Assembly (NCBI GenBank): GCA_016933955.1
Contig: JAFGTT010000036.1
Location: 124,001-188,000, forward strand
Direction: 5' to 3'
Source of the DNA: Candidatus Zixiibacteriota bacterium
GTDB lineage: Bacteria; Zixibacteria; MSB-5A5; GN15; PGXB01
Length of the DNA stretch: 64,000 nucleotides
Within the stretch, counting starts at the first letter, position 1. Every line of letters starts with the position of its first letter. Below are positions 1 through 10,510 of this stretch, piece after piece. The notes under the pieces are model-generated. The model saw nothing but the letters and a program-made list of their open reading frames with translations, was not told the origin of the DNA and ran no database searches. A program made the translations under genes and the position numbers.

Positions 1-2303
<2,303 letters not shown>

Positions 2304-2325
2304 ACTCGATGAATAGCTTTTAGAG

Positions 2326-2360
2326 ACAGGAGGTCGATATTTTCGACCTCCTGTTATTTT
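2326..2360 (+). terminator. rho-independent terminator of katG
   Basis: A 12-bp perfect stem (ACAGGAGGTCGA paired with TCGACCTCCTGT) with a 5-nt loop is followed by TATTTT, 22 bases after the katG stop codon. Confidence 0.9.
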
Positions 2361-2606
2361 GTCAATAAGTGGCTACCAAGTTTATGGATGTTTTTGATAA
2401 GGGATGTTACTGTCTGAATGTTCCAATGAGGTTGATTAAACCATCAATCAAATATCCCAATTGCAGACAATTCAACAAGAGGCATTGGTAATGCAGTCAT
2501 TTTTTGGCGTTGACCAAGCACCGGGGACGGGAGTAGTTTTCTCTTCAATTGATAATTGAATAATGAAATATTATTGTAATCACAGGGGAATCGATAATAA
2601 GCCAGT
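2361..2606 (+). other. intergenic region before the TauE pseudogene
   Basis: No gene is evident. The one structured element is a perfect 7-bp inverted repeat (TTCAATT-gat-AATTGAA, 2544-2560) about 47 bases before the transporter start. It could be an operator, but nothing identifies a regulator. The ribosome binding site before 2607 is weak (GGGG about 20 bases upstream). Confidence 0.4.
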
Positions 2607-3444
2607 ATGAATACCATCGAATTTACAGTTCTTATAGGTGCAGGTTCTCTGGTCGCCGGATTTCTGGGCGCCCTGACCGGTCTGGGGGGCGGGATAATCA
2701 TTGTCCTTATGCTGACCCTGATTCTTGGCATCGATATCCGATTGGCTGTCGGGGCCTCTTTGATTTCGGTCATTGCCACTTCCTCCGGAGCCGCGGCGGC
2801 CTTTGTCAAAGAAGGATTTTCCAATATCCGGGTGGGAATGTTCCTTGAGATCGCCACGACTATCGGCGCCATCTGCGGGGCCTACCTTCATCCCAAATTT
2901 TCGGCTGGCCTGCTGGGAATTATTCTCGGCGTTGTTCTCATTAATTTCGGCCGCTATCTCGTTTCGACCAAAACACAATAAAGATGTTGCGGAGCACCGT
3001 GACCGGCTGGCTGAATTCCTTCGCGTCGACAGCTCTTATCCTGGTCCCGAGGGCCGGGTTGAATATCATATTCACCATATTCCTCAGGGATTTGGATTGA
3101 TGTATATCGCCAGCGTCGTATCGGGGCTTCTGGGAATCGGCTCCGGGGCTATGAAAGTACTGGCCATGGATCGTGTAATGCAGGTACCGTTCAAAGTTTC
3201 CACGACCACCAGTAATTTTATGATTGGTGTCACAGCCGTGGCCAGCGCCGGAGTTTATCTTTCCAGGGGCTACATCCATCCCGGATTGGCGATGCCGGTC
3301 ATGCTGGGTGTGTCCCTGGGTGCCCTGCTGGGTGCTCGAGTGCTGGTCCGGGCGCCATCGTCGATAATTCGCCTGGTTTTCAGCCCGGCGATCCTCCTAA
3401 TGGCCATCGAAATGATCTATAATGGCCTGATGGGGAAAATATAA
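2607..3444 (+). pseudogene. TauE/SafE (TSUP) family permease, frameshifted
   Basis: The reading frame is split. The first 124 codons (2607-2981) encode the N-terminal half with the glycine-rich LGALTGLGGGIIIVLML motif of TSUP sulfite/sulfonate exporters. The C-terminal half continues in another frame to 3444, with the family's second motif (SGLLGIGSGAMKVLAM) and further membrane helices. The switch must lie near 2950-2981, where the first frame runs into TAA and the second reads HNKDVAEHRDRL. The ATG at 2773 in the second frame is only a shadow start. With the frame restored, the protein would be about 278 residues, a usual length. A DUF1634 gene, the usual TauE partner, follows after 1 base and is also broken, which favours true decay over a sequencing error. 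Confidence 0.85.
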
Positions 3445-3445
3445 T

Positions 3446-3835
3446 ATGGCTATTTCTCGAATTAAAAACCCGGATGAACAACTGGACCTGACCATCGGCC
3501 GCCTGCTCCGTTATGGTGTCTTTTTTTTCGTTGCGATTGTCCTTATCGGGACGCTTGTGTATTTGATCAAGCATGGCACGGAAATCCCTGATTACACCGA
3601 TTTCAAAATGGCCTCGCCATTGTTAAGACGGCCGGCCGGTATCATCAATTAGGCCCTGCATTTCACCGGCAATGGAATAATTCAACTCGGTCTTCTGTTT
3701 CTAATCGCCACTCCTATTGCCCGTGTTTTCTTTTCGGTTTTCGCATTTTTCCGCAAGCGTGATTATCTGTACACTCTCATCACCCTGATAGTTCTCATAA
3801 TTCTACTATTCAGCCTTTTCCTCGCCAAAACATAG
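3446..3835 (+). pseudogene. DUF1634 membrane protein interrupted by an in-frame TAG
   Basis: The frame starts with ATG at 3446 and reads 68 residues, including one membrane helix (FFFVAIVLIGTLVYLI), to a TAG at 3650-3652. The same frame then continues without interruption to TAG at 3833-3835. It encodes the rest of a DUF1634 domain: the conserved IQLGLLFLIATPIARV helix and a final helix. DUF1634 proteins of about 130 residues commonly follow TauE/SafE permeases and are thought to assist them. A single substitution at the stop (from CAG or AAG, for example) would explain the break. No signal for stop-codon readthrough was seen. Confidence 0.85.
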
Positions 3836-3874
3836 AAAACTGTTAGAAAATCCGGCTTCTGAAGGAAATCCCTC

Positions 3875-3911
3875 CAAAAACAAAACTCCCGAATTTGCAA
3901 AACTTCAGGAG
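3875..3911 (-). terminator. terminator after the tRNA remnant
   Basis: On the minus strand, CTCCTGAA and TTCGGGAG form a stem (with one G-T pair) followed by TTTTGTTTTT. It matches the terminator of the intact tRNA-fMet at 9060-9095. Confidence 0.7.
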
Positions 3912-3919
3912 CTTAAATT

Positions 3920-3963
3920 TGGCAGCGGCGGCAGGATTTGAACCTGCGACAATCGAGTTATGA
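3920..3963 (-). pseudogene. tRNA-Met 3'-half remnant
   Basis: The minus strand gives anticodon CAT, A-A, an orphan 3' anticodon-stem strand, a well-formed T arm (GCAGG-TTCAAAT-CCTGC), an acceptor 3' strand and CCA. Bases on the 5' side of the anticodon do not pair with the stem and no D arm or 5' acceptor strand exists, so no tRNA can be made. The T stem differs from the intact tRNA-fMet by a compensated C-G/G-C swap. The fragment therefore descends from a functional but distinct tRNA gene and is not a recent copy. Confidence 0.75.
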
Positions 3964-4255
3964 CATGTTTTGGTCTGATTTGAGGGATAATGTTAGAAAG
4001 AGCCAATAGAATATAGATATATTTATCTAAATATAAATTACTGCAATCGATCCTAACAACAACAAATAAAGTCTTTAAATATATACCGATAACAGGATGT
4101 AATCAGTATTGAATATTACATTTTCTATTGACATAATATTATTATTGACTTTCTTATAGTTAAACGAATTAAATCGATCGGACACTATATATAGTGATAC
4201 GGATACATCAGAGTTACTTGCCTACAATTAATTAAATCAGATAAAGGGTTTATTT
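3964..4255 (+). other. AT-rich leader of the T9SS exoprotein gene
   Basis: Strongly AT-rich compared with the flanks. It holds a perfect 14-bp palindrome CACTATATATAGTG (4183-4196), about 60 bases before the start codon, which could be an operator. TTGACA at about 4131 and TTGACT at about 4146 are possible -35 boxes but have no convincing -10 partner. The ribosome binding site before ATG 4256 is weak (AAAGGG). The base composition suggests this unit was acquired. Confidence 0.4.
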
Positions 4256-7200
4256 ATGAATAAGGTGCTATTTTATTCAACATTGTTATTGCTTTTTTTA
4301 TTAATGGCGTCTCAATCCTACGCTTTGGTTTATCTGAATCGAAGACTTATAGAATGTGAGCCGTTGACCTATGTCGTCGAACCTATTGAATTAATCGGCG
4401 AGGGAATGACAATCAGCCGGGATACTCACAACGAATACGGCGATTGCGTGGGCGATTCTCCCGGGCCGCCTTTTATTATTGAAATGCCGATCATGATCAG
4501 TAATGAATATAATGATGATGGTTCCGTCCTCAATTATGGCTCCTTTACCATTAACAACAGCTATATAAAAGCCGACGATGGTGATAAGAACCCCGATGAG
4601 GCTTTTGTTCTCGTTTTTCAAAGCGGGGGTTTAAGTGGAACAGTCGCGATTTCCAATGATGGCGGCCTATTGACGTGTAAAGGCAAAGCGGGCGATCCGA
4701 TCATTTTTGGCGGGTGCTACCGCATTGCCTCAAGCTCGGATTACAGCGGTGAATTAGAAGATTATTCCAATACCTTTCTGCACTGCAATTTTACCGGACG
4801 TGATGACATTTGCACGGGCGGGACCACGGCGCTTGATTTCTTAGGCGGTAATACCACGTTTGAAAATTGTAATTTTAAATATTTTGACGGTGGAGAAAAT
4901 TATTGTCTGTTTTATCAGGGAAACAAAGACCTGTCTATTAAAAATTGTCTCTTCAGCTCCAGCCATTTTTATAATAAGGCGCCGATAGAGATACTTGGAG
5001 TTCGAGCGCTTGAATTGGAAAGTATTCATTTTAATAGCATTGGTATCGTTGAACCATCCCTTAATCCCGGTTTAATCTATTGTCCGGCCAGCGCTATCAT
5101 TAATAGAAGTATTAAAAATATATCCGCTTCAAATTGTCGCCTGCCATTTTTGCGATTTGGACACCTGTATGTCTATGATTCGGCCTATATCCAGTCAGAT
5201 ATTCCGATTTTAAATTCGGGGGGGACGAATATCGACAGCGGCGGAGTTCTTGTAATTGATAAGGGGACTGTCTTTCAAATGTATGACAATACAATTAGTG
5301 GAACCATAAAATGCGATTACGGTCGCCTGATTGTTGATAGCGCCGTTCTAACCGGTATTAATGATCGCGATTATGGTTATCAGATGAGTAACTCCGGTTA
5401 TAAGTATCCGACATGGTATGGCATCTATGCGTCTGACAGCGGCTCGGTGAATATCAAAAACAGCCGACTTCGTCTGGCCCAAAAACCGATTAACATTGAA
5501 GGCCCGCTTTTCATTGATAGTTGTATATTTGAAAATAATGTAGGGTATGCGATAAATATTGTGGCACAAAACGGTCGAGAGCAGATAATCCAGAATTCAT
5601 ATATCAGTGGATGTGATTATGGCAACGGTATTACTTATCAAATAAGCCGTGAAGATGAAACCCCGCAAAGATTCACCGTGAGCAATATGGATATTGTCAA
5701 CTGCTCTGGTTTGGGTCTTAATATTGATGACAATATGTACCATCCTAAACCGATAGATATTTTTATTGAAAATTGTAAATTCGGTTCGGCCCCCGTGACT
5801 ATCGAATTAATGCCGCTTCTCGATACCCTGTCTATCAAAGGATGTTATATTGCCGCCAGCAGTGGAGCCGCGTTAGCATTGGGCGATAAAAACGGCGACA
5901 GTAGTACCATACTTTTGGAAAGTAATATTTTTGCCGGGGGAGGAGAATCGGTGAATCAGATCTTCGTGCATGTCCGGACCGGCAAGATGGATTTTATCAA
6001 TAACAGCATTCTCTTTTGTAAGGGGTTCGGCCTATATAATTCTTCTACGGTAGATTATACGGAGAAGGTTTATAATAATCTGTTTGCCCATAACGGCAAT
6101 AGTGGCTACAAGCAAGTATCGGACAATGGCGATCAGCTGGTTGCCTATAATAATTTCTATGATAACGATATTGATGGAGACGAGGATGTCTATCTGCCAA
6201 CCCCGACCGGGACGATTTATACCTTTGAAGAATTAATCGGTCTTGGCGGCATTGCGGCCACCAATAAAAATTATGATCCGGTCTTTATCCCGGCCGATAC
6301 CGGTGTTATTAGTTTTATCAACTATGACAGTATTAAGGCTATTTCCGCCCTGTCAGTACAGAATTTCAATCTTAAAGGTCGTTCCTATAAGGACCGTCTG
6401 ATAAGGCCGAATATCTACGATACGGTTTGGTATTTTATACTGGATAATACCGATGATACCCTTTATGTGGCCGGACAGGTTCGTGATGTTGCCACTTCAT
6501 TCGATACTTTTCTCGTTGTCGACCCGCACCTGTCGTTCACCTCGCCGTTGGTAGATTCCGGTTATAATGATATTGTTACCTCCGCATATGATTTTGAAAG
6601 AGACGAGCGGATTATCGATGCCGATGAGAACGGAACCGCTTCGGTCGATATCGGGGGCGATGAATATAAAGCCGGAACGGTCGGCGGCAACGGAGCGATA
6701 ATCGTTTTTGCTCCGCGCGAGGACAGTCTCTTTCGCCCCGGCGAGACGGTCGATATCACCTGGCTGGCTCAGGAAGTCGATTATGTTCATATCATGTATG
6801 CACTTGATTATAACGGCTATGTCTCCTCCGACTGGCACGAAATCGAGTTGATGTTCGATCCCGATTCGGGACATTGCCAGTGGGAGGTCCCGGATACTAT
6901 TTCATACCGATGTCGAATACTGGTCCAGGATGCCGCCCATAGCGATATCTTTGGAGAGAGTGGGGTCTTCCATATCAAACCAAGGGTATTGACCAGAGTC
7001 CTGCCCGATAGTACCTATGAACGATTTCGGATAACAGAGGATAACTGGCAATTTGCCAATACTATTGCCAATATGTGGCCGTTTAGCTGGTACACTCAGT
7101 TTGATTACACAGTCCTTGATGTTTATACCGGAGAGAATTTCCCGGCCTATTTTATTCATCCTCCCATTGATGCCTATTCCTCCGATTTTCCAAACTGGGG

Positions 7201-8902
7201 TCTGTTTGTCGGTACTTTCGGAACCGACCAATGCTATATGTATATTGACGGCAAATATTTATATCGTCAACGTGCCCTGGAATACTGGATGAATATAAAG
7301 GGTAGCTGGGGCGGGTCCTGCTACGGTCTCTCCAACAGCGCCATGATGGCTTTCGGCGATTCGGCCGTCTTTAAAAATCAATATCCCGCTGTTGGTGCCT
7401 TTACCGATCTTTATCCGGTCACGATGAATGATGACCGACGAGTGACCATAAACCGATTCATGGTTTCTCAATTCGGAAAGGAACGCATTACTCATGCCAC
7501 AACGGCTCAATCGACACCTCTGCCGACTTTGATCCGACAACTTTCGGATATCTTGGGCAATAATAAATCACTCGGCGACCTCAATACTTTGACCATTTGT
7601 GATCTGGATCATCCTGACCAGAATCGTCGCGGTTGCCATAATGTGGTGCCATACAAGCTCGAAAAACATATTTCGGACCCGGACAAATTCTGGATTTATG
7701 TCTATGACTGCAATATCCCGACCGATTCAACCACCAGGATTCTGGCCGATACCGCCTTGAATTTCTGGACCTATGATTCCCTCAATTGGGACAGCTACAT
7801 GAAAATCTGGGTCGAACAACCCCTTAGTTCCTTTTTAAACAGACCGACCATTCCGGGGATAGAGGGAGGCGATAAAAATAAGGCCTCGACAGATTTTTAT
7901 TTATTTTATTCTCAAGCCGATTCGCTTCGTTTGGAATCGCCGGATTTGGGGCACTATTATACTCTCGCCGATTCGGTTGACGATTCCCTGATAAACGGAA
8001 TGCCCTTGATTTTCAATGATAAATTGGGCGCTCCGCCTTATGGCTTTTATTTGCCTAACGGCGAATGGGACTGCCGATTAACCGGGGCCCAGGGAGGGTT
8101 GGCACGAATATCGTTAATGTCGGATAAAGGTTTTATGACTTATTACCGTTTGGGTATTGCCCTTGACGAGTCCGAACGGATTGTCTATCCCGGCGATGAT
8201 TCAACCTTGTGGATAATGAACGGGACCGACATCGAACGGACCTTTGGCGTCAGGATGTGCTATTATGAGGATGGGGGTGAGTATCTGATGCAGTGCCAAG
8301 ATATTGAAACTTCAGCCAATGATTCCTCCTGTTTCAAATTTATTCACCAGTTTGGTTTTTTGATTGAAAATCATGGCAGTGCATCTGATTATATTCTAAA
8401 ACTGAATAAACTGGATACCCTGTATAACCTTGAATTTGTTGACTCCACAGCACATATTGACGGCCATACGGCTCATTATATTTATCCGGAATGGAGCAAA
8501 GATTATATTAATGAAATTAAAATATATATAGATACCGATATCGATGGCTCTATTGACGATTCCCTGATTGTCAGCAATGATATTCTTCTGGATGTCAATG
8601 ATGATTCGGGCGGGCTGCTTCCTGCGACCTTTAATATCAGCCAGAATTATCCAAATCCGTTTAATCCGCAGACGAATATTGAGTATTCTCTTCCCACTCG
8701 TTCTCAGGTCAATATTGATATTTATAATATTCTGGGCCAAAAGGTACGGACGCTGGTGGATAAAAGCCAGCCGGCCGGAGAATACCGGATTATCTGGGAC
8801 AGTAATGATGATAGTGGCATAAAAGTCTCAACCGGAATTTATTTCTATCGTTTCCAGGCCGGAGAATATGTAGAGACAAAAAAGATGCTATTGATAAAAT
8901 AG
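4256..8902 (+). CDS. T9SS-sorted giant protein: beta-helix, Ig-like, papain-like protease-like module
   Basis: A 1548-residue exported protein. An N-terminal signal peptide (hydrophobic core about 4-22) precedes a long region rich in short Asn/Ile/Phe repeats typical of right-handed parallel beta-helices (about 60-650). A stretch at about 805-890 resembles an Ig-like extracellular domain. Residues about 920-1175 contain GSWGGSCYGLS (Cys1022), CHNVVPYKLE (His1128) and YVYDCN (Asp1151, Asn1153), an order and spacing that fit a papain/C39-like cysteine peptidase. About 1461-1548 is a T9SS type A sorting domain (NYPNPFNP, YNILGQKVRTL, final KKMLLIK), which marks the protein for outer-membrane passage and surface anchoring or release. 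The substrate is unknown. AT-rich codon use and flanking tRNA-derived repeats suggest acquisition. The protease call is inference from motifs only. Confidence 0.85.
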   Translation: MNKVLFYSTLLLLFLLMASQSYALVYLNRRLIECEPLTYVVEPIELIGEGMTISRDTHNEYGDCVGDSPGPPFIIEMPIMISNEYNDDGSVLNYGSFTINNSYIKADDGDKNPDEAFVLVFQSGGLSGTVAISNDGGLLTCKGKAGDPIIFGGCYRIASSSDYSGELEDYSNTFLHCNFTGRDDICTGGTTALDFLGGNTTFENCNFKYFDGGENYCLFYQGNKDLSIKNCLFSSSHFYNKAPIEILGVRALELESIHFNSIGIVEPSLNPGLIYCPASAIINRSIKNISASNCRLPFLRFGHLYVYDSAYIQSDIPILNSGGTNIDSGGVLVIDKGTVFQMYDNTISGTIKCDYGRLIVDSAVLTGINDRDYGYQMSNSGYKYPTWYGIYASDSGSVNIKNSRLRLAQKPINIEGPLFIDSCIFENNVGYAINIVAQNGREQIIQNSYISGCDYGNGITYQISREDETPQRFTVSNMDIVNCSGLGLNIDDNMYHPKPIDIFIENCKFGSAPVTIELMPLLDTLSIKGCYIAASSGAALALGDKNGDSSTILLESNIFAGGGESVNQIFVHVRTGKMDFINNSILFCKGFGLYNSSTVDYTEKVYNNLFAHNGNSGYKQVSDNGDQLVAYNNFYDNDIDGDEDVYLPTPTGTIYTFEELIGLGGIAATNKNYDPVFIPADTGVISFINYDSIKAISALSVQNFNLKGRSYKDRLIRPNIYDTVWYFILDNTDDTLYVAGQVRDVATSFDTFLVVDPHLSFTSPLVDSGYNDIVTSAYDFERDERIIDADENGTASVDIGGDEYKAGTVGGNGAIIVFAPREDSLFRPGETVDITWLAQEVDYVHIMYALDYNGYVSSDWHEIELMFDPDSGHCQWEVPDTISYRCRILVQDAAHSDIFGESGVFHIKPRVLTRVLPDSTYERFRITEDNWQFANTIANMWPFSWYTQFDYTVLDVYTGENFPAYFIHPPIDAYSSDFPNWGLFVGTFGTDQCYMYIDGKYLYRQRALEYWMNIKGSWGGSCYGLSNSAMMAFGDSAVFKNQYPAVGAFTDLYPVTMNDDRRVTINRFMVSQFGKERITHATTAQSTPLPTLIRQLSDILGNNKSLGDLNTLTICDLDHPDQNRRGCHNVVPYKLEKHISDPDKFWIYVYDCNIPTDSTTRILADTALNFWTYDSLNWDSYMKIWVEQPLSSFLNRPTIPGIEGGDKNKASTDFYLFYSQADSLRLESPDLGHYYTLADSVDDSLINGMPLIFNDKLGAPPYGFYLPNGEWDCRLTGAQGGLARISLMSDKGFMTYYRLGIALDESERIVYPGDDSTLWIMNGTDIERTFGVRMCYYEDGGEYLMQCQDIETSANDSSCFKFIHQFGFLIENHGSASDYILKLNKLDTLYNLEFVDSTAHIDGHTAHYIYPEWSKDYINEIKIYIDTDIDGSIDDSLIVSNDILLDVNDDSGGLLPATFNISQNYPNPFNPQTNIEYSLPTRSQVNIDIYNILGQKVRTLVDKSQPAGEYRIIWDSNDDSGIKVSTGIYFYRFQAGEYVETKKMLLIK

Positions 8903-9026
8903 GGATACGAGTATAAATACGGATATAGTTGATTGGGGGGTATTATATCAGTTTTAATCATGTATCTGGAATTTGGCAAAAATCTGTCCACTGAGGTCGA
9001 TACTTCCATAACGCTTCCGACCGGGA
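8903..9026 (+). other. spacer between the exoprotein gene and repeat copy B
   Basis: No gene is seen and no clear T-tract terminator for the exoprotein gene was found. The sequence is AT-rich near the stop codon and becomes less so toward the repeat. Confidence 0.4.
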
Positions 9027-9180
<154 letters not shown>

Positions 9181-9192
9181 ATCAGATTTTGC

Positions 9193-9220
9193 AATATATA
9201 TGTTTTAATTCGTTTGTCAA
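9193..9220 (-). promoter_or_regulatory. sigma70-type promoter of tRNA-fMet
   Basis: On the minus strand TTGACA (9215-9220) and TATATT (9193-9198) are separated by 16 bp. The -10 box ends 12 bases before the first tRNA nucleotide. Confidence 0.8.
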
Positions 9221-9276
9221 GAGCGTGGAAAAATAAAAGCCATTTTCGCCGAATTATCGGCCGGCCAGAATCTTGC

Positions 9277-9500
9277 CTATTTCAAAAGAAGCCTTTTTCC
9301 GGTTTCGATATAATCTCCGGCACAAAAACGGCAGAAATAAAAACCAGACAAAGCAGCCTCCTCCCTCTCATCACAACCATCCCAAGTCACTCAGTATTCC
9401 CCGGCCCACGGGATTTCATCGGCAAGCGTCCTTATTTTCTGTCCGAGGATATTAAATATCCCGACTGAAATACGAATCATGAAGGCGGCGTTGTAATTGA
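9277..9500 (-). pseudogene. decayed T9SS C-terminal sorting domain
   Basis: The minus strand can be read as a T9SS type A tail: GIFNILGQKIRTLADE, then WAGEY, an in-frame TGA, then VTWDG, GFYFCRFCAGDYIETG and the terminal KRLLLK before TAG (9277-9279). This parallels the intact tail of the exoprotein at 4256-8902 (YNILGQKVRTL, AGEYRIIWD, YFYRFQAGEYVETKKMLLIK). The in-frame stop and the lost reading frame upstream show a remnant; only the last 60-70 codons can be recognised. It lies directly upstream of the tRNA-fMet promoter, so a second exoprotein once occupied this locus. An apparent plus-strand ORF at 9214-9468 is only its antisense shadow. Confidence 0.75.
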
Positions 9501-9669
9501 TATTGTCAGGCGGGTAAATCGATTGGCAACATGATATCCATAAAATAAATCAAACCCGGATAAAATAGGGACATATCCAGTCCCGTGAAATCCTTGTAAC
9601 CTGTTGCTATTTATACAGAATACTATAATATTTGCTTTTGTGGAGAATTACATGGTATATTTTTTCTCC
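9501..9669 (+). other. intergenic region, no gene seen
   Basis: AT-rich. An upstream TTGCTT/TATATT pair with 18-bp spacing (about 9630-9660) could be a second promoter for the aquaporin operon but is weaker than the one at 9670-9698. Confidence 0.3.
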
Positions 9670-9698
9670 TTGCTTCCGGATGCCAAAAGGTATATAAT
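9670..9698 (+). promoter_or_regulatory. promoter of the aquaporin-OmpA operon
   Basis: TTGCTT (9670-9675) and a perfect TATAAT (9693-9698) are 17 bp apart. The aquaporin ATG follows about 95 bases later, preceded by a GGAGGAG ribosome binding site. Confidence 0.6.
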
Positions 9699-9793
9699 GA
9701 GGTGAGAGAAATCGGCAAATTGGGGGGGTGCATATTTAATCTTTGGATTTTCATCAATCATCTGAAACAATATAAATTTGAGGAGGAGAGGGG

Positions 9794-10492
9794 ATGATAA
9801 AGTATTTGGCGGAGTTAATCGGTACTTTTGCATTGGTGGGTTTTGGATGCGCGAGTGCCGTTATCGCCGGACCACATATTGGATTCCAGGGAATCGCCCT
9901 TGCCTTCGGTCTGGCCGTTATGGTTATGGTTTATAGTATCGGGTCTATTTCCGGCTGTCACATTAACCCGGCTATCACGATCTCCATGCTGGTAGCTCGA
10001 AAGATAAGCGGAAAAGACACTATTGGCTATATAGTCGCCCAATTACTGGGAGCCGTTATCGCCGCGGCCGTACTCTATCTTATTGCCTCCGGTAAACCGG
10101 GTTATGATATCGCCACGGTCGGATTGGGACAAAACGGATATGGTTTGCACTCACCCGACCATTATTCATTACTCTCATGCTTCATTGCCGAAGTTGTTCT
10201 AACTTTTATGTTTCTTTTTGTCATCTTCGGATCCACTCATGTCAGCGCTCCCAAGGGATTCGCCGGACTGTCGATAGGTCTATCATTGACATTGATTCAT
10301 CTGGTCGGCATCCCCATCACCGGAACATCAGTTAACCCCGCCCGCAGTTTCGGACCGGCGGTTTTTGTCGGCGGTGAGGCTCTTTCGCAGTTATGGCTCT
10401 TTATTGTGGCACCTATTTTGGGCGGCATCCTCGCCGCGCTCGTCTGGCAAGGTATTTTTAATAAACATAAACAACCTCAACAGGCTAATTAA
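9794..10492 (+). CDS. aqpZ: aquaporin Z-type water channel
   Basis: Inner-membrane MIP-family channel of 232 residues with six hydrophobic helices. Both half-helix NPA motifs are intact (residues 58-60 and 181-183). The selectivity filter matches the water-specific AqpZ pattern: Phe38, His169, Thr178 and Arg184 have the spacing of the E. coli residues Phe43, His174, Thr183 and Arg189. It is therefore an orthodox water channel and not a glycerol facilitator. The start is well supported by GGAGGAG. The OmpA-like gene follows after 18 bases, so the two are probably cotranscribed and act together in envelope water and turgor balance. Confidence 0.96.
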   Translation: MIKYLAELIGTFALVGFGCASAVIAGPHIGFQGIALAFGLAVMVMVYSIGSISGCHINPAITISMLVARKISGKDTIGYIVAQLLGAVIAAAVLYLIASGKPGYDIATVGLGQNGYGLHSPDHYSLLSCFIAEVVLTFMFLFVIFGSTHVSAPKGFAGLSIGLSLTLIHLVGIPITGTSVNPARSFGPAVFVGGEALSQLWLFIVAPILGGILAALVWQGIFNKHKQPQQAN

Positions 10493-10510
10493 TCTCGGAG
10501 GAAAACGATT

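Larger units (their letters stand above)
3843..3963 (-). repeat. direct repeat copy A: tRNA-Met 3' half plus terminator
   Basis: Ungapped copy of positions 9027-9147, with 104 of 121 bases identical by my hand alignment. Read on the minus strand it contains the 3' half of a tRNA-Met-like gene from the anticodon (CAT) through the T arm, acceptor strand and encoded CCA (3920-3963). A terminator hairpin and about 30 further bases follow. Identity stops one base past the anticodon. The unit therefore looks like a recombination or attachment boundary in a tRNA gene, or a truncated tandem tRNA duplicate. Confidence 0.8.

Noticed and set aside
3446-3835. Readthrough or recoding (pyrrolysine-like) at the TAG in the DUF1634 frame.
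   Set aside because: No recoding signal is visible, the partner TauE gene is also broken, and pyrrolysine is rare outside methylamine users. A nonsense mutation is simpler.
9214-9468. Plus-strand ORF of 84 codons after tRNA-fMet.
   Set aside because: It lies antisense to a recognisable T9SS tail remnant and overlaps the tRNA promoter; there is no ribosome binding site.
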